A stretch of 64,000 nucleotides of DNA, from positions 3,043,501 through 3,107,500 of the forward strand of contig NZ_CP005188.1 of the NCBI RefSeq assembly GCF_001563285.1, in the 5' to 3' direction. Under the pieces are notes generated by a model, which saw only the letters and a list, made by a program, of their open reading frames with translations, was not told the origin of the DNA and did no database searches. Position 1 is the first letter of the stretch, and the number at the start of each line of letters is the position of its first letter. The position numbers and the translations under genes were made by a program. This document shows, one piece after another, positions 1 through 10,031 of this stretch. Source of the DNA: Sphingobium sp. MI1205. Its GTDB lineage: Bacteria > Pseudomonadota > Alphaproteobacteria > Sphingomonadales > Sphingomonadaceae.

Positions 1-1920
1 CCCGCCCGACTGCTTGACGATGCCATAGACGGTGGAAAGGCCAAGGCCTGTACCCTTGCCCAGTTCCTTGGTCGTGAAGAAGGGTTCGAATATCTTCGAC
101 AGGATGTCGGGCGGGATGCCAAGCCCCGTGTCGGACACGCGCAACGCCGTATAATCTGCCGCCGGCAATATCTCCTGTCGCATCTCCCGCACCTTGGCGG
201 CTGGGACCGCATAGGTCTGGATATTGAGGATCCCGCCCTCCGGCATTGCGTCACGCGCGTTGACCGCGAGGTTTACGATCACCTGTTCCAGCTGCCCCGG
301 ATCGGCGCGCACCGCACCCAGATTGCGGCCATGGCTGACGTCCAGCTTCACGCTTTCACCCAATAGACGCTTCAGGAGGTTGGACACCTCCGCCACGATG
401 TCAGGCAGCTGCAAGACCTGTGGACGCAGCGTCTGCTGGCGGGAGAAGGCGAGCAACTGACGGGTCAAACCGGCGGCCCGATTGCTGTTCGACTTGATCT
501 GCTGAATGTCGTCATAATCGCTGTCGCCCGGCGTATGGCGCATCAGCATCAGGTCGCAATGGCCGATGATCGCGGTCAGGATATTGTTGAAGTCATGGGC
601 GACGCCGCCGGCAAGCTGCCCGATCGCCTGCATCTTCGTGGCCTGCGCAACCTGCCGCTTGAGCTTGCTCTCCTCGCTATTGTCCTTAAGGCTGAGCAGC
701 ACCGCCGCTTCCCCCAGGCCCCGCACGCCCGCCAGGCTGAGCGCGGTCGGCTCCTCTGGCTCGTTGCGGAGCCTGACGGCGATGTCGCCTGACATTTGTG
801 GACCCACCGCAAAACGGCGCACCGCGTCGGCAACCGCGCCCTGATCCTCGCGCACGACCAGGTCGCCGGGATAGCTGGGCTTGTCTGAGCGCTTGAGCCC
901 CGCCGCACGGGAAAAGGCGTTGTTGAGGAACAGCACACGCCCATCGCGGTCCGCCATGGCGAGGCCGAAGGGCAGCAGGGACAGCAGGGTTTCGATATAG
1001 GAAAGTGCTGACGTCCCGCCCGCGCTGCCAGCAGGCTCGTCAATCAGCAACAGGAGCATCGGCCCGTCCTGGCCACCCTGATTGCCCACTGGCTGCGTCG
1101 CACGGCGCAGCGGCACCTGCAGCAGTCGCAATGGCAACCCGCCGGATTCCTCGCGCGCCAGAAACAGCCGGCCCTTGTCATCGACGCGCATATGGGCTGC
1201 GAAATCACGGCCCGTGATATTCGCGTCGATCCGACCGGCCGCGCGAAGGAGAAAGGCGCCGTTGGCTGCGCGGATACGCCCTTCTCCCCCGATCATGACT
1301 GCCATGATCCCGGCCTCGCCCATTTGCCGCCCGGCGTCTCCAGTCAGCAGCCGGTGCACATCGTCCAGCGCATTGGGCTGGCGCACCGGGGTAAAGCGCC
1401 AGAGCAGATAATCTTCGGACCGCCCGGTGCGGCAAATATCGACGTCAAGCCGCAGGGCGCCCTGAGCAATGCCTTCCACCCGCGCCTCGCCATCCCGCCA
1501 CGCAGCGCGGGCGGCAGCGCCCAGCGATTCGGACACTTCAGGTTCGGCCGCCATGTTGGGAGGCGTCGGAAAACCGGGAAACCATTCGCCGAACAGATCG
1601 CTGGCGCAAGCCAGCCGACCCGCCCGATCTGTCACCGCAATCGCCACGTTGGACGCGTCAGCAGCCGCGCGCGCCACCGTCCAGTCTGGAACCGCATCGC
1701 GATCCGCTGCTTCCTCTGGAAAGATGCGCCGATACCAGCTGAGCAACGCAGCAGCCGCCAGCACCATGGCGGCGAAGCCAGCCGCCAAAGCCCGGTCGCC
1801 AATCGCATAGATGACAAGGCCCGCCGACAGCAGCGCAGCCACGATCAGCAGCGGAAGGGACAGACGCGAAGGGCGTTCACCCGTCCACGCTTCCTCATCC
1901 CTTTTGACGCGCGAGGCCAT
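1..1920 (-). CDS. cckA: CckA-type sensor histidine kinase (partial, C-terminus outside window)
   Basis: Membrane-anchored sensor kinase; in alphaproteobacteria CckA feeds phosphate through ChpT to the cell-cycle regulator CtrA. Reading from the ATG at 1920 gives 640 codons without a stop, then the window ends. Residues about 22-62 form two membrane segments. PAS-like regions follow up to about residue 400. The dimerisation box contains [14 protein letters not shown] with the phospho-acceptor His at about residue 442, and the ATPase domain has the N box ([14 protein letters not shown]), G1 box ([10 protein letters not shown]) and FEPFFTTK. This H-box wording is characteristic of CckA. The receiver domain expected at the C-terminus is not visible. 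An AAGGGGGAAGG stretch upstream serves as ribosome binding site. It is followed upstream by DUF2062, smpB and dapA on the same strand. Confidence 0.88.
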   Translation of the reverse strand, partial: MASRVKRDEEAWTGERPSRLSLPLLIVAALLSAGLVIYAIGDRALAAGFAAMVLAAAALLSWYRRIFPEEAADRDAVPDWTVARAAADASNVAIAVTDRAGRLACASDLFGEWFPGFPTPPNMAAEPEVSESLGAAARAAWRDGEARVEGIAQGALRLDVDICRTGRSEDYLLWRFTPVRQPNALDDVHRLLTGDAGRQMGEAGIMAVMIGGEGRIRAANGAFLLRAAGRIDANITGRDFAAHMRVDDKGRLFLAREESGGLPLRLLQVPLRRATQPVGNQGGQDGPMLLLLIDEPAGSAGGTSALSYIETLLSLLPFGLAMADRDGRVLFLNNAFSRAAGLKRSDKPSYPGDLVVREDQGAVADAVRRFAVGPQMSGDIAVRLRNEPEEPTALSLAGVRGLGEAAVLLSLKDNSEESKLKRQVAQATKMQAIGQLAGGVAHDFNNILTAIIGHCDLMLMRHTPGDSDYDDIQQIKSNSNRAAGLTRQLLAFSRQQTLRPQVLQLPDIVAEVSNLLKRLLGESVKLDVSHGRNLGAVRADPGQLEQVIVNLAVNARDAMPEGGILNIQTYAVPAAKVREMRQEILPAADYTALRVSDTGLGIPPDILSKIFEPFFTTKELGKGTGLGLSTVYGIVKQSGG

Positions 1921-1966
1921 CGGCCGGCCTTCCCCCTTGATAACGCTCGGACAGCGCCGCCGGCCG

Positions 1967-2575
1967 TCAGACGGAGGCGACTTCTTCCAATGCGCTGCTT
2001 TCGTGCGCCTTGCCAATCCTCAATTTGCGAGAATGCCATTTCCGGCCCATGCGATGGCGCCAGATCCAGTCGGCGATGATGTAGCCGATGACCGCCGTTG
2101 CGACAGAGATCAGCGTCAGGCCGAACAGCATGGCAGGTGCTGCTTCCGAAAAGAGCCAGGCGATCCACTGCCGAATTGTCGCATGATCATTGACCAACGC
2201 CATGAAGCCTGACGCATCCGCCGATCGTCCCAGCATCCAGTTGCCAATATAGACCGACGCCCAGAGGATGAGGGGCGTCGTAGCCGGATTGGACAGGAAG
2301 GTCATGGCCGCCGCGATGGGAATGTTGGCGCGGAAAGGCAGCGCCAGCAGCGCAGCGCCTGCAATCTGGATACCGGGGATCAGCAGGAATATGCCCACCA
2401 ACAGTCCCAGCGCCACGCCACGCGGCACCGACCGGCGGGTAAAACGCCAGAGAGAGGGTTCCAGCACCCGGTGCGCGACCGGTGCCAGAAAGCGATTGCA
2501 CTCCAGCGACTCGCGGGTGGGTGCATTGGCGTGCCACCAGCGGGAAAGACGTCCCATGCTCGCCCGGGGACCCAT
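1967..2575 (-). CDS. DUF2062 membrane protein
   Basis: Predicted 202-residue inner-membrane protein of the DUF2062 family; the function is unknown. The family signature is visible in the first membrane hairpin (about residues 50-100: GVALGLLVGIFLLIPG, then RANIPIAAAMTFLSNPATTP), followed by a third and fourth hydrophobic stretch near residues 145-170. The ATG directly follows the smpB stop (TAAATG), which suggests translational coupling; an alternative ATG lies six codons in. cckA starts 46 bases downstream on the same strand. The residues after 170 are basic and probably cytoplasmic. Confidence 0.8.
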   Translation of the reverse strand: MGPRASMGRLSRWWHANAPTRESLECNRFLAPVAHRVLEPSLWRFTRRSVPRGVALGLLVGIFLLIPGIQIAGAALLALPFRANIPIAAAMTFLSNPATTPLILWASVYIGNWMLGRSADASGFMALVNDHATIRQWIAWLFSEAAPAMLFGLTLISVATAVIGYIIADWIWRHRMGRKWHSRKLRIGKAHESSALEEVASV

Positions 2576-3058
2576 TTAACGATGCGCTTTCATGATGCGT
2601 TGCTGGTCGCGTTTCCAGTCGCGCTCCTTGATAGTCTCCCGCTTGTCATGCGTTTTCTTGCCGCGGGCGAGGGCCAGTTCGACCTTCGCCTTGCCACGGC
2701 CGTTGAAATAGATGCTGAGCGGGACCAGCGTCATGCCCTTGCGCTCTACCGCCCCGTGCATCCGGGCGATTTCCCGCTCGTGCAGCAGCAGCTTTCGGGG
2801 GCGTTTGGGCTCATGGTTGAAGCGATTGCCATGGCTGAATTCAGGAATATTGCTGTTGACCAGCCATACCTGGTTGCCCTTCACCTCGGCATAGCTTTCG
2901 GCGATGTTGCCCTCGCCAAAGCGAAGCGATTTCACCTCCGTACCCTGCAACGCGATACCCGCCTCGAACACATCCTCAAGGAAATATTCAAAGCGTGCGC
3001 GCCGGTTTTCAGCGACGATCTTCTTCTTGTCGAACAGTTCGGGACGGGGGCGGGCCAT
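2576..3058 (-). CDS. smpB: SsrA-binding protein SmpB
   Basis: SmpB delivers tmRNA to stalled ribosomes in trans-translation. The 160 residues match the normal length. Visible family features are the early [18 protein letters not shown] segment, GTEVKSLR, the KLLLHEREI stretch and the basic C-terminal tail ([17 protein letters not shown]) that folds into the decoding centre. Translation starts at ATG with [13 protein letters not shown]. It is transcribed with dapA upstream (44-base gap) and DUF2062 downstream (no gap). The tmRNA gene itself is not in this window. Confidence 0.96.
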   Translation of the reverse strand: MARPRPELFDKKKIVAENRRARFEYFLEDVFEAGIALQGTEVKSLRFGEGNIAESYAEVKGNQVWLVNSNIPEFSHGNRFNHEPKRPRKLLLHEREIARMHGAVERKGMTLVPLSIYFNGRGKAKVELALARGKKTHDKRETIKERDWKRDQQRIMKAHR

Positions 3059-3102
3059 GGATTCTAAACTAACTCACTTCACCATATAAGGCCGCAGCCC
3101 TT

Positions 3103-3987
3103 TTAGACGAGACCTGCAATTTCCAAGGCCCGATCGACAGCGGCCCGACTTGATTCAGACGGCCAGGTGATGGGCAGCCGCAGGTCACCGGGCATGTCGG
3201 ACCGCACACGGGTAAGCGCATATTTGACCGGCCCAGGTGAAGAATCGCTGAACAGGGCATCGTGCAGAGGATAGAGACGATCCTGCAGCTCAAGTGCTCC
3301 ATCCCAATCGCCTGATGCGCAGGCCGCCTGAAACTGCGCGCACAGGCGCGGCACGACATTGGCCGTAACGGAGATACAGCCTCTGCCTCCCATTGCATTG
3401 AATCCCAGAGCGGTTTCATCATTACCCGACAACTGGCAGAAATCCTCCCGGCAGGCGAGGCGCTGCGCGGTGACCCGCCCCAGATTCCCGGTGGCGTCCT
3501 TTATTCCGACGATCGACTGATATTCCTCCGACAGGCGGTGGATCACCGGAACGCCGATGTCGGTGATCGTGCGGCTCGGCACATTATAGAGAACGATGGG
3601 CAGGTCGCAGCGTTCGGCAAGGTAGGCGAAATGCTGGTAAACGCCTTCCTGATTCGGCTTGTTATAATAGGGCGCGACCACCAACGCAGCATCCGCGCCA
3701 GCCGCTTGCGCGGCGAACATATGTTCCAGCGCGATGCGCGTGTCGTTCGACCCGCAGCCTGCGATCACCGGCACCCGCCCTGCCGCCTGATCGACGCAGA
3801 TCGCGACCACGCGATTATGCTCTTCGACCGTCATGGTGGCGCTTTCGCCGGTGGTGCCACAGGGCACGAGCGCGCTGCTTCCCTCCTCGATCTGCCAATC
3901 CACCAGCGCGCGAAATGCCACCTCGTCCACCGTTCCATCGCGGAATGGGGTGACCAGCGCCGGAATAGATCCGGAAAACATCAACAA
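3103..3987 (-). CDS. dapA: 4-hydroxy-tetrahydrodipicolinate synthase
   Basis: Condenses pyruvate with aspartate semialdehyde, the first committed step of lysine and diaminopimelate synthesis, in the cytoplasm. The 294-residue protein is a full-length TIM barrel. The expected active-site residues are present: the GTTGES loop (residues 44-49), Tyr108, Tyr134 with Arg139 in YNVPSRT, and the Schiff-base lysine Lys163 in GIKDATG. A second ATG two codons downstream (MFSGSIPA) is an equally possible start. It heads a minus-strand unit with smpB, DUF2062 and cckA and is divergent from slt, with about 95 bases between them. Confidence 0.96.
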   Translation of the reverse strand: MLMFSGSIPALVTPFRDGTVDEVAFRALVDWQIEEGSSALVPCGTTGESATMTVEEHNRVVAICVDQAAGRVPVIAGCGSNDTRIALEHMFAAQAAGADAALVVAPYYNKPNQEGVYQHFAYLAERCDLPIVLYNVPSRTITDIGVPVIHRLSEEYQSIVGIKDATGNLGRVTAQRLACREDFCQLSGNDETALGFNAMGGRGCISVTANVVPRLCAQFQAACASGDWDGALELQDRLYPLHDALFSDSSPGPVKYALTRVRSDMPGDLRLPITWPSESSRAAVDRALEIAGLV

Positions 3988-4082
3988 ACTCCTTCAATTC
4001 ACCGGCATTCCGGGGCACACTGTCGAGTGTAGGGCGACGGGGCGCTATAGCGCGTCATTCATGGCCTGATAAGGATGGATTT

Positions 4083-6173
4083 GTGATGATGTCCAGTAGG
4101 CTATCACCTCGCCGCCTTCCAACAACATTGGTCCGGATGCCCTTGATTGCTCTTCTTCTTTTGACCGCCGGCGCCAGCGCCCAGCCCGAAGCACCCACTT
4201 ATCCTCCTGCGTCGCCCTACCCGGCGGGTGCGGTGGTGCAGCAGGTTCCTGCCGCGACTCAGCCCTCGCCGTGGAATCAGGTGAGCGGGCGAATCGGTGT
4301 TGCGTCCGACCCCTCCATATCCGGCACCATCAGCCAGTGGCGCGCATTGCAGCAGAGCGACGGGCTGGGCTTTTCAACCTATGCCAACTTCATCCTGGCC
4401 AATCCCGGCTGGCCGGGCGAAGATCGGATGCGGCGGTTGGCCGAGACCGGTATCAATCCGAATAGCTATGACCCACGTCAGGTCACAGCCTTCTTCGCCC
4501 GTTTCCCGGCGCGCACGGCGACAGGCAATGCGCGCCATGCCATAGCGCTGACCCAGCTGGGCCGCATGGCGGAAGCTCGCATCGCCGCGCGGACCGCGTG
4601 GTTGGGGGGCGCGCTCTCTCCTGACGATGAGGCGCGGCTACTATCGCTCTTCGGCTCAAGCTGGACGAGCGCAGACCATGACCAGCGCGCCGACATGCTG
4701 TTGTGGAGCAATGACATCGCCGGTGCGCAGCGGATGCTGCCGTATGTTACCCCAACGCGACGCCCTGTTTATGAGGCTCGTGTCGGTTTCCGCCAGAAAT
4801 CGCCTGACGCCGCGGCGCGGATGCAGAGCGCAGAGGCCGTCGGCGTGTCCGACGCCGGCTATATCGCCGACAAGGCGACATGGCTGATGAATACGGGCAA
4901 TTGGGTCGCCGCGCGACAATATCTTGCCAACCGGCCGACGCTGACCTTCCGTCCCGGCAATGCTGAAAAATGGTACGAGACGCTGCTGGGCCAGGCCCGC
5001 GCCGCCGCCAATGACAGCCAGTGGAGCTTTGCTTACGGCATCGCGAGCAAGATCGATGATGCCTATGCACCCGGCGTTGATGTTTCCGGCCGCCCTCTCG
5101 GCGAACGTGACGATTATACCAGCCTGGCCTGGCTCGCTGGAACGACGGCTTTCTACAATCTCAACCGGCCTGCGGACGCGGCGGCGATGTTTCGTCGCTA
5201 CGCCACCGCTGCACAGTCGCCCCAGACTCAGTCCAAGGGCTATTATTGGGCCGGTCGCGCCGCACTGGCCGCTGGAGACACGGCAACCGCCAACAGCTAT
5301 TTCGCCCAGGCATCGGCCTTCCCTGACCAGTTTTACGGGCAACTATCGCTTGAGCGCGTCGGCAAGCCCGTGCCCGCCCCCGCAATGGTGGAACGGCCGA
5401 TCGAGATTTCGGCGGCCGACCGGACCGCATTCAACAATCGGTCGGTCGTCCGGGCCGTAAAGGCGCTGGGGCAGATGGGATATTGGGAGGATCAGAGCAA
5501 ATTCGCCCGCGCGATCGCGAACAATGCCGAAAGCGATAGCGATCACTATCTTGCCGTCGAACTCGCAAAGAATATCGGCAGGCCGGACCTGGGGGTAATG
5601 GTCGGCCGCCGCGCTGTGTCGAGCGGGTTGACCGGCTATGGCGAAAGCGCATTCCCGCGCGTGCCGGTGCCGCCCGCCGCGCAATCCAACTGGACAATGG
5701 TCCACGCCATCGCGCGGCAGGAAAGCCAGTTCGATCGGCAGATCGTTAGCCATGCAGGCGCGCGGGGATTGATGCAGTTGATGCCGGGCACTGCGCGGGA
5801 ACAGGCGGGCAAACTTGGCCTGAGCTATGACCCCGGTTCGCTCAACGATCCCAGCTATAACATCATGCTGGGTTCGTCCTATTTCCAGCGGATGCTCAGC
5901 TATTATGGCGGCAGCTATCCGTTGGCGGTGGCCGCCTATAATGCAGGGCCGGGCAATGTGAACCGCTGGATCAGAGCCAATGGCGACCCTCGCCTGCCCG
6001 GCTCCGACATGCTGCGCTGGATCGAACAGATCCCGATCTTCGAGACGCGCAACTATGTGCAGCGCGTATTGGAGAATGCGGTGGTCTATGATGCGATGAA
6101 CCCGGAACGGGCGCGCTTTCGCGGTTCCAGCACGCCGCTTTCCAAATATCTTGGCAAGCAGATGCCCGGTTGA
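4083..6173 (+). CDS. slt: Soluble-type lytic murein transglycosylase (Slt70-like)
   Basis: Periplasmic enzyme that cleaves the MurNAc-GlcNAc bond in peptidoglycan with formation of anhydro-muropeptides. The 696-residue protein has a signal peptide (hydrophobic core LIALLLLTAGASA, residues 21-33), a long helical superhelix region to about residue 530, and a C-terminal SLT domain. The catalytic Glu547 lies in ARQESQFD, followed by GLMQLMPGTA and VAAYNAGPGN. Three start codons lie side by side (GTG 4083, ATG 4086, ATG 4089); an AAGG at 4071-4074 fits the first best. It is divergent from dapA. Confidence 0.93.
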   Translation: MMMSSRLSPRRLPTTLVRMPLIALLLLTAGASAQPEAPTYPPASPYPAGAVVQQVPAATQPSPWNQVSGRIGVASDPSISGTISQWRALQQSDGLGFSTYANFILANPGWPGEDRMRRLAETGINPNSYDPRQVTAFFARFPARTATGNARHAIALTQLGRMAEARIAARTAWLGGALSPDDEARLLSLFGSSWTSADHDQRADMLLWSNDIAGAQRMLPYVTPTRRPVYEARVGFRQKSPDAAARMQSAEAVGVSDAGYIADKATWLMNTGNWVAARQYLANRPTLTFRPGNAEKWYETLLGQARAAANDSQWSFAYGIASKIDDAYAPGVDVSGRPLGERDDYTSLAWLAGTTAFYNLNRPADAAAMFRRYATAAQSPQTQSKGYYWAGRAALAAGDTATANSYFAQASAFPDQFYGQLSLERVGKPVPAPAMVERPIEISAADRTAFNNRSVVRAVKALGQMGYWEDQSKFARAIANNAESDSDHYLAVELAKNIGRPDLGVMVGRRAVSSGLTGYGESAFPRVPVPPAAQSNWTMVHAIARQESQFDRQIVSHAGARGLMQLMPGTAREQAGKLGLSYDPGSLNDPSYNIMLGSSYFQRMLSYYGGSYPLAVAAYNAGPGNVNRWIRANGDPRLPGSDMLRWIEQIPIFETRNYVQRVLENAVVYDAMNPERARFRGSSTPLSKYLGKQMPG

Positions 6174-6182
6174 ATTGAGTTC

Positions 6183-6237
6183 GCGCGGAGGCCAGAGGAT
6201 TCAAAGGCCGGTAAGCGGCCTACCGGGACCTCCGCGC
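6183..6237. repeat. Nested inverted repeat between slt and greB
   Basis: GCGCGGAGG (6183-6191) pairs with CCTCCGCGC (6229-6237), and inside it AGGCCG pairs with CGGCCT around 6205-6221. There is no T-run on either side, so this is not a clear intrinsic terminator. It could be an RNA-processing hairpin at the slt 3' end or a dispersed intergenic palindrome. Confidence 0.5.
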
Positions 6238-6372
6238 TTCCGCGCAACTCGAATAATCTCTGCGCCCTCAGCGCCGCTGTGCGCACAAAAAACCATAGCC
6301 CATCGGCGCGCGATTTAATCCTTCTTCCAGTGAAATTTGCACGAACCTGATCGCGGCGGGTAAAGCAGCGCG

Positions 6373-6858
6373 ATGACCACACCCTATCCCAACTACATCA
6401 CGCCTGAAGGCTTCGCCAGGCTACGCGCGGAATATGACCAACTGCTGGGGGTGGAGCGGCCGCGTGTTGTCGAGATCGTCAGTTGGGCAGCGGGGAATGG
6501 GGATCGCAGCGAAAATGGCGACTATCTCTACGGCCGCAAACGCATGCGCGAGATTGACGGCCAACTCCGCCGCTTGTCGAAGAAAATGAAAGATGCCAAG
6601 GTCGTCGATCCGCGCCAGCAACCCGACAAGAGCAAGGTGTTCTTCGGAGCGACGGTGACCATCGCCGACGAAGAGGACAATCATCGCACCGTCACTATCG
6701 TCGGCAATGACGAAGCGGATGCGAGTGCCGGGCGCATCGGCTGGGGTTCCCCCATTGCCCGCGCCTTGCGGGGCGCGACCATCGGAAACCTGCGCCGTGT
6801 CCTGCTGCCCGCGGGGGAGAAGGAATATGAGGTGATCGAAATCGACTATCCGAGGTAA
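6373..6858 (+). CDS. greB: Transcription elongation factor GreB
   Basis: Binds the RNA polymerase secondary channel and stimulates cleavage of backtracked RNA. The 161 residues form the usual N-terminal coiled coil and C-terminal FKBP-like domain. The acidic tip that coordinates the catalytic metal is intact (GNGDRSENGDY, Asp44 and Glu47). The length and the TVTIVGNDEAD segment favour GreB over GreA. It stands alone on the plus strand and converges with the protease gene, eight bases away. Confidence 0.92.
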   Translation: MTTPYPNYITPEGFARLRAEYDQLLGVERPRVVEIVSWAAGNGDRSENGDYLYGRKRMREIDGQLRRLSKKMKDAKVVDPRQQPDKSKVFFGATVTIADEEDNHRTVTIVGNDEADASAGRIGWGSPIARALRGATIGNLRRVLLPAGEKEYEVIEIDYPR

Positions 6859-6866
6859 GCCGTCCG

Positions 6867-8219
6867 TCAGCGCAACGGCGCCTTCTTCGCGATCGGCTGC
6901 GCCTGCGCCACTACGGCTCCCGGCTTTGCCGCGAGCCGTCCGATGGTCTTGAGCGCATAGTCAAGCTGGAAATCCTCAATGCCCTTTTTCTTCAGTTCCT
7001 CGGCGCTCATGGAAAAGCGGGGATCTTCCTTCGTATCCTCTTCCAGCGCCGCATTGTCCGTCTTGATCTCGTTGATCAGATGGCGACGCAGGTCGCTTTC
7101 TCGGAACTTCGGACGGTTCTTGTAATCGGGGTCAGACAGCTGGGGCACGCGTACATCCGGTTCGATGCCGCCTTCCTGCACGGACTTGCCCGAAGGCGTA
7201 TAATAGCGCGCCGTCGTCAGCTTGAGCGCAGTCGTGTTGGTGAGCGGCAACATCGTCTGCACGCTGCCCTTGCCGAAGCTGCGCTCGCCCATCACCAGCG
7301 CGCGACGCTGGTCCTGTAGCGCACCCGCAACGATTTCCGACGCTGAAGCCGATCCGGCATCAACCAGCACGATGACCGGCAGGCCCTTCGCATCATCGCC
7401 AGGCTTGGCGTAATAGCGTTCCACATCGCTCTTGTTCCGGCCGCGCTGGGAAACGATTTCGCCCCTTTCCAGGAAGCTGTCGCTGACCGACACAGCTTCG
7501 TCGAGCAGCCCACCCGGATTGGAGCGCAGGTCAAGGATATAGCCTGTGGGCTTGCGTCCCAGGCTCTTGTCGATGCTGCGGATCGCCTGGCGCACGTCGG
7601 CGCCGGTGTTAGCCGAAAAGCTGACGATGTTGATGATGCCGACGCCGTTCTTCACTTCCCACTTCACCGGCTTCAGCTGGATGATCTCCCGCGTCAGCGT
7701 CAACTCGATGGGCTTGTCCCGGCCAGGCCGGACAATGGTCAGCTTGATGGCGGTGCCAGGCGCACCGCGCATCTTATCCACCGCCTCGTCCAGCGTACCG
7801 CCATAGATGAGCTGCCCGTCCAGATGCGTGATATAGTCGCCCGCCTTGATGCCCGCGCGCCACGCAGGCGTATCCTGCGTCGGCGCGATTACCTTGACCG
7901 CCCCATCCTCCTGCGTCACCGACAGGCCAAGGCCGCCATAGCTGCCCTCCGTCTGCGTCCGCAGATTCTGGAAATCGCGCGCATCAAGGAAGCTGGAATG
8001 CGGGTCGAGACTGGCGAGCATGCCGTCGATCGCCCCCTTGATCAGCTTTTCGTCATCGACCTTCTCGACATAGTCGCTGCGCACCTTTTGGAACACATCC
8101 ATGAACTCGTCGAGCGCCTTGTAGCTGCTGGCTTCCCCATCGGCGAGCGCGGCGGTCGTGGCAGGGATGAGCGCAAGCGCGCCAAGGGCAATGGCGCCCC
8201 GGAAAAAATTGGAAGTCAT
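6867..8219 (-). CDS. ctpA: S41 family carboxy-terminal processing protease (CtpA-like)
   Basis: Periplasmic serine protease that trims or degrades proteins from the C-terminus. Starting at the ATG at 8219 (MTSNFFRG) it is 450 residues; an in-frame ATG at 8243 would add eight. A signal peptide ends near AALADG. A PDZ domain follows (GSYGGLGLSV to about residue 190), then the S41 core with GYILDLRSNPGG, the nucleophile loop GSASASEIVAGAL and the general-base lysine in SFGKGSVQ. The catalytic Ser-Lys dyad is therefore intact. The C-terminal tail is charged and Ala-rich. Confidence 0.94.
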   Translation of the reverse strand: MTSNFFRGAIALGALALIPATTAALADGEASSYKALDEFMDVFQKVRSDYVEKVDDEKLIKGAIDGMLASLDPHSSFLDARDFQNLRTQTEGSYGGLGLSVTQEDGAVKVIAPTQDTPAWRAGIKAGDYITHLDGQLIYGGTLDEAVDKMRGAPGTAIKLTIVRPGRDKPIELTLTREIIQLKPVKWEVKNGVGIINIVSFSANTGADVRQAIRSIDKSLGRKPTGYILDLRSNPGGLLDEAVSVSDSFLERGEIVSQRGRNKSDVERYYAKPGDDAKGLPVIVLVDAGSASASEIVAGALQDQRRALVMGERSFGKGSVQTMLPLTNTTALKLTTARYYTPSGKSVQEGGIEPDVRVPQLSDPDYKNRPKFRESDLRRHLINEIKTDNAALEEDTKEDPRFSMSAEELKKKGIEDFQLDYALKTIGRLAAKPGAVVAQAQPIAKKAPLR

Positions 8220-8358
8220 TGCTGTCCTGAGTCCTGGCATCAAGCCGCGACTATAGGCAGGTTGTCAGCCAGACGCAAAGGATCGGTGAACCACGCCCCA
8301 GCCGTTGGCGAGCGCCACGCCTCCCACAGCTTCCTTGGTAGGGGCCGGTCCCGTTATC

Positions 8359-8544
8359 CTATTCGTGCGGGCGCAGGGCCTGGTTCAAGCTCTCCATCAC
8401 TTGGGCGATAGGCTCTATCACCGTCACGCTCCGGCCCTCGCCAAAACGGATGCGGGTGCCGTCCGTGACCGATGAAACGAAGGTGACCTGCGCGGGATTG
8501 ATGGCGGTTTCGGTCCGGTCAGCGCCCACGAACATGACGAGCAT
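8359..8544 (-). CDS. Small FlbD-like protein, 61 residues
   Basis: A 61-residue reading frame with a strong ribosome binding site (AAGAAGGAGAGG) in front of the ATG at 8544. The protein (MLVMFVGADRTETAINPAQV...) has the pattern ATAINPAQVTFV, a short loop, IRFGEGRSVTVIEPIAQVMESL. This is the layout of the small FlbD/SwrD-type proteins that accompany flagellar genes, in which an INPxxI segment is followed by a strand and a helix. No flagellar genes are near, so a motility role is not supported by context. Longer in-frame extensions upstream lack a binding site. The family match is by eye only. Confidence 0.6.
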   Translation of the reverse strand: MLVMFVGADRTETAINPAQVTFVSSVTDGTRIRFGEGRSVTVIEPIAQVMESLNQALRPHE

Positions 8545-8623
8545 AGCTTTTCCTCTCCTTCTTATTGGATATCGAAGGTAGCCGCATTTCCGCAGCAAGC
8601 CAGCCGTTTTTCTGACGACGCCG

Positions 8624-9943
8624 TCAGTCCTGACTGATCGCTTGGATGAACAGGCTGGCGCGCGCATCCAGACGGTGTGCCTCCTGCGCCAACTGGCTGG
8701 CCGCTTGGCGGATGCCGTGCGCGCCTTCCACCGCTGCCCCCGCATTCTCGCTGATCTGGCTAGCGCTGGTCCTGACATGCTCGCTGGACACGCCAGCCTC
8801 GGCGACGCCATCTGCTATCGTCCGGCTGAACGCGCCGTGCCGTGCAACGGCTTCAAACACCGACCCGGAAAGTCGTTCCGCCGTCGCGATCGCCGAGTCC
8901 ATGAGCGCATGACCCTGCGCAACCTGACCGACGGTCGCACGGATATGTTCGATGCGGTTTGCGATCTCCGCCGCGGCGTCCCGCGTCTGACCAGCCAGCA
9001 GTTTCACCTCGCGCGCGACGACGGCAAAGCCCTGCCCCGATTCGCCTGCGCGCGCCGCTTCAATGCCCGCGTTCAGCGCCAGCGTCGTGGTCGCACGCGC
9101 GATCGCGTCGATCAGTGCCGTCACCTCGCCGATCCCATCCGCTTGCGTAGACAGTTGATGTGTGTGGGCGGAACCCAGCCGCGTCTGATCGACGGCACGG
9201 CGGATCGCCGCACCCGCCGCCCGGGCTTCCTCCTCAATGGTCTGGAACAGTTGGTTCAGATCGCTCGCCGACGCGGCCATGCCCGACAGGTGGTCCGCAG
9301 TCTGGGCTGCGGCCACCGCCATGCCGGCCGATGCCTGCCCATTATGGCCCGCGCGCTCCGCCGCCTCGTTCGCGAGCCGGGAAAGCATGTCGGCCATGGC
9401 GACCAGATCGGCGATCAAAGCACCGATGTCGTTTCGAAAGCTTCCACTTTCGCGCGTCACCCGCTCCAGCCGTTCGGCCCGCGCAATCGCTACTTGCGCA
9501 TCCCGCTCAGCGGCGAGCTTCAACAATAGTTGACCTCCCACCACGCCGGCATAGCGTCCCCCTTCCACCACGATCAGTCCCTCGCATGCCTGGCCCTGCG
9601 CGGCGTAAAGGTCGATCAGCGCCTCGATCGTGGCGCTCCGTTCCACGCAGGCGCAAGGACGAACATGATTGTCCAACCGCCCTCCGAAGCTGGGATTGCG
9701 CAATAGTGCGTGGCCGAACGGATTGAACAGGATGCGCCGCATATGGCGCTCGTAAATCGCGCCCACAGGCCGCCCCTGGCCGTCGAGGACGGGCAGAAGG
9801 CGAAGCGCGGGTTCAGACTGGAACTGGTCCACAGCCTCGCTCAGCGGCCGCCCCAGCCGGATCACCGGACTGTCGGCAACGAAAGGCAAGCCCTGTGAGC
9901 GAGGCAAGGAGGATAGGGGATCGAGGATCTGTGGCGAATACAT
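8624..9943 (-). CDS. Soluble chemoreceptor-like protein with CBS-type N-terminus
   Basis: 439 residues without any membrane segment. Residues about 1-150 look like a tandem CBS pair ([43 protein letters not shown]...[14 protein letters not shown]). Residues about 160-435 are helical and contain the chemoreceptor signalling hairpin near residues 285-310 ([25 protein letters not shown]), which binds CheA and CheW in classical receptors. It is therefore a cytoplasmic receptor that may sense a nucleotide or metabolite through its CBS part. No che genes are nearby. Similar proteins in sphingomonads may act outside chemotaxis; that is inference. Confidence 0.8.
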   Translation of the reverse strand: MYSPQILDPLSSLPRSQGLPFVADSPVIRLGRPLSEAVDQFQSEPALRLLPVLDGQGRPVGAIYERHMRRILFNPFGHALLRNPSFGGRLDNHVRPCACVERSATIEALIDLYAAQGQACEGLIVVEGGRYAGVVGGQLLLKLAAERDAQVAIARAERLERVTRESGSFRNDIGALIADLVAMADMLSRLANEAAERAGHNGQASAGMAVAAAQTADHLSGMAASASDLNQLFQTIEEEARAAGAAIRRAVDQTRLGSAHTHQLSTQADGIGEVTALIDAIARATTTLALNAGIEAARAGESGQGFAVVAREVKLLAGQTRDAAAEIANRIEHIRATVGQVAQGHALMDSAIATAERLSGSVFEAVARHGAFSRTIADGVAEAGVSSEHVRTSASQISENAGAAVEGAHGIRQAASQLAQEAHRLDARASLFIQAISQD

Positions 9944-10031
9944 GGGCGCCGATTACCGCCCCAATGGTAAACGTGCGGTTAGGTTTTGATGACAATATGA
10001 TGACAAGAGGCTGTTTTCTGCGGATTTTTCC

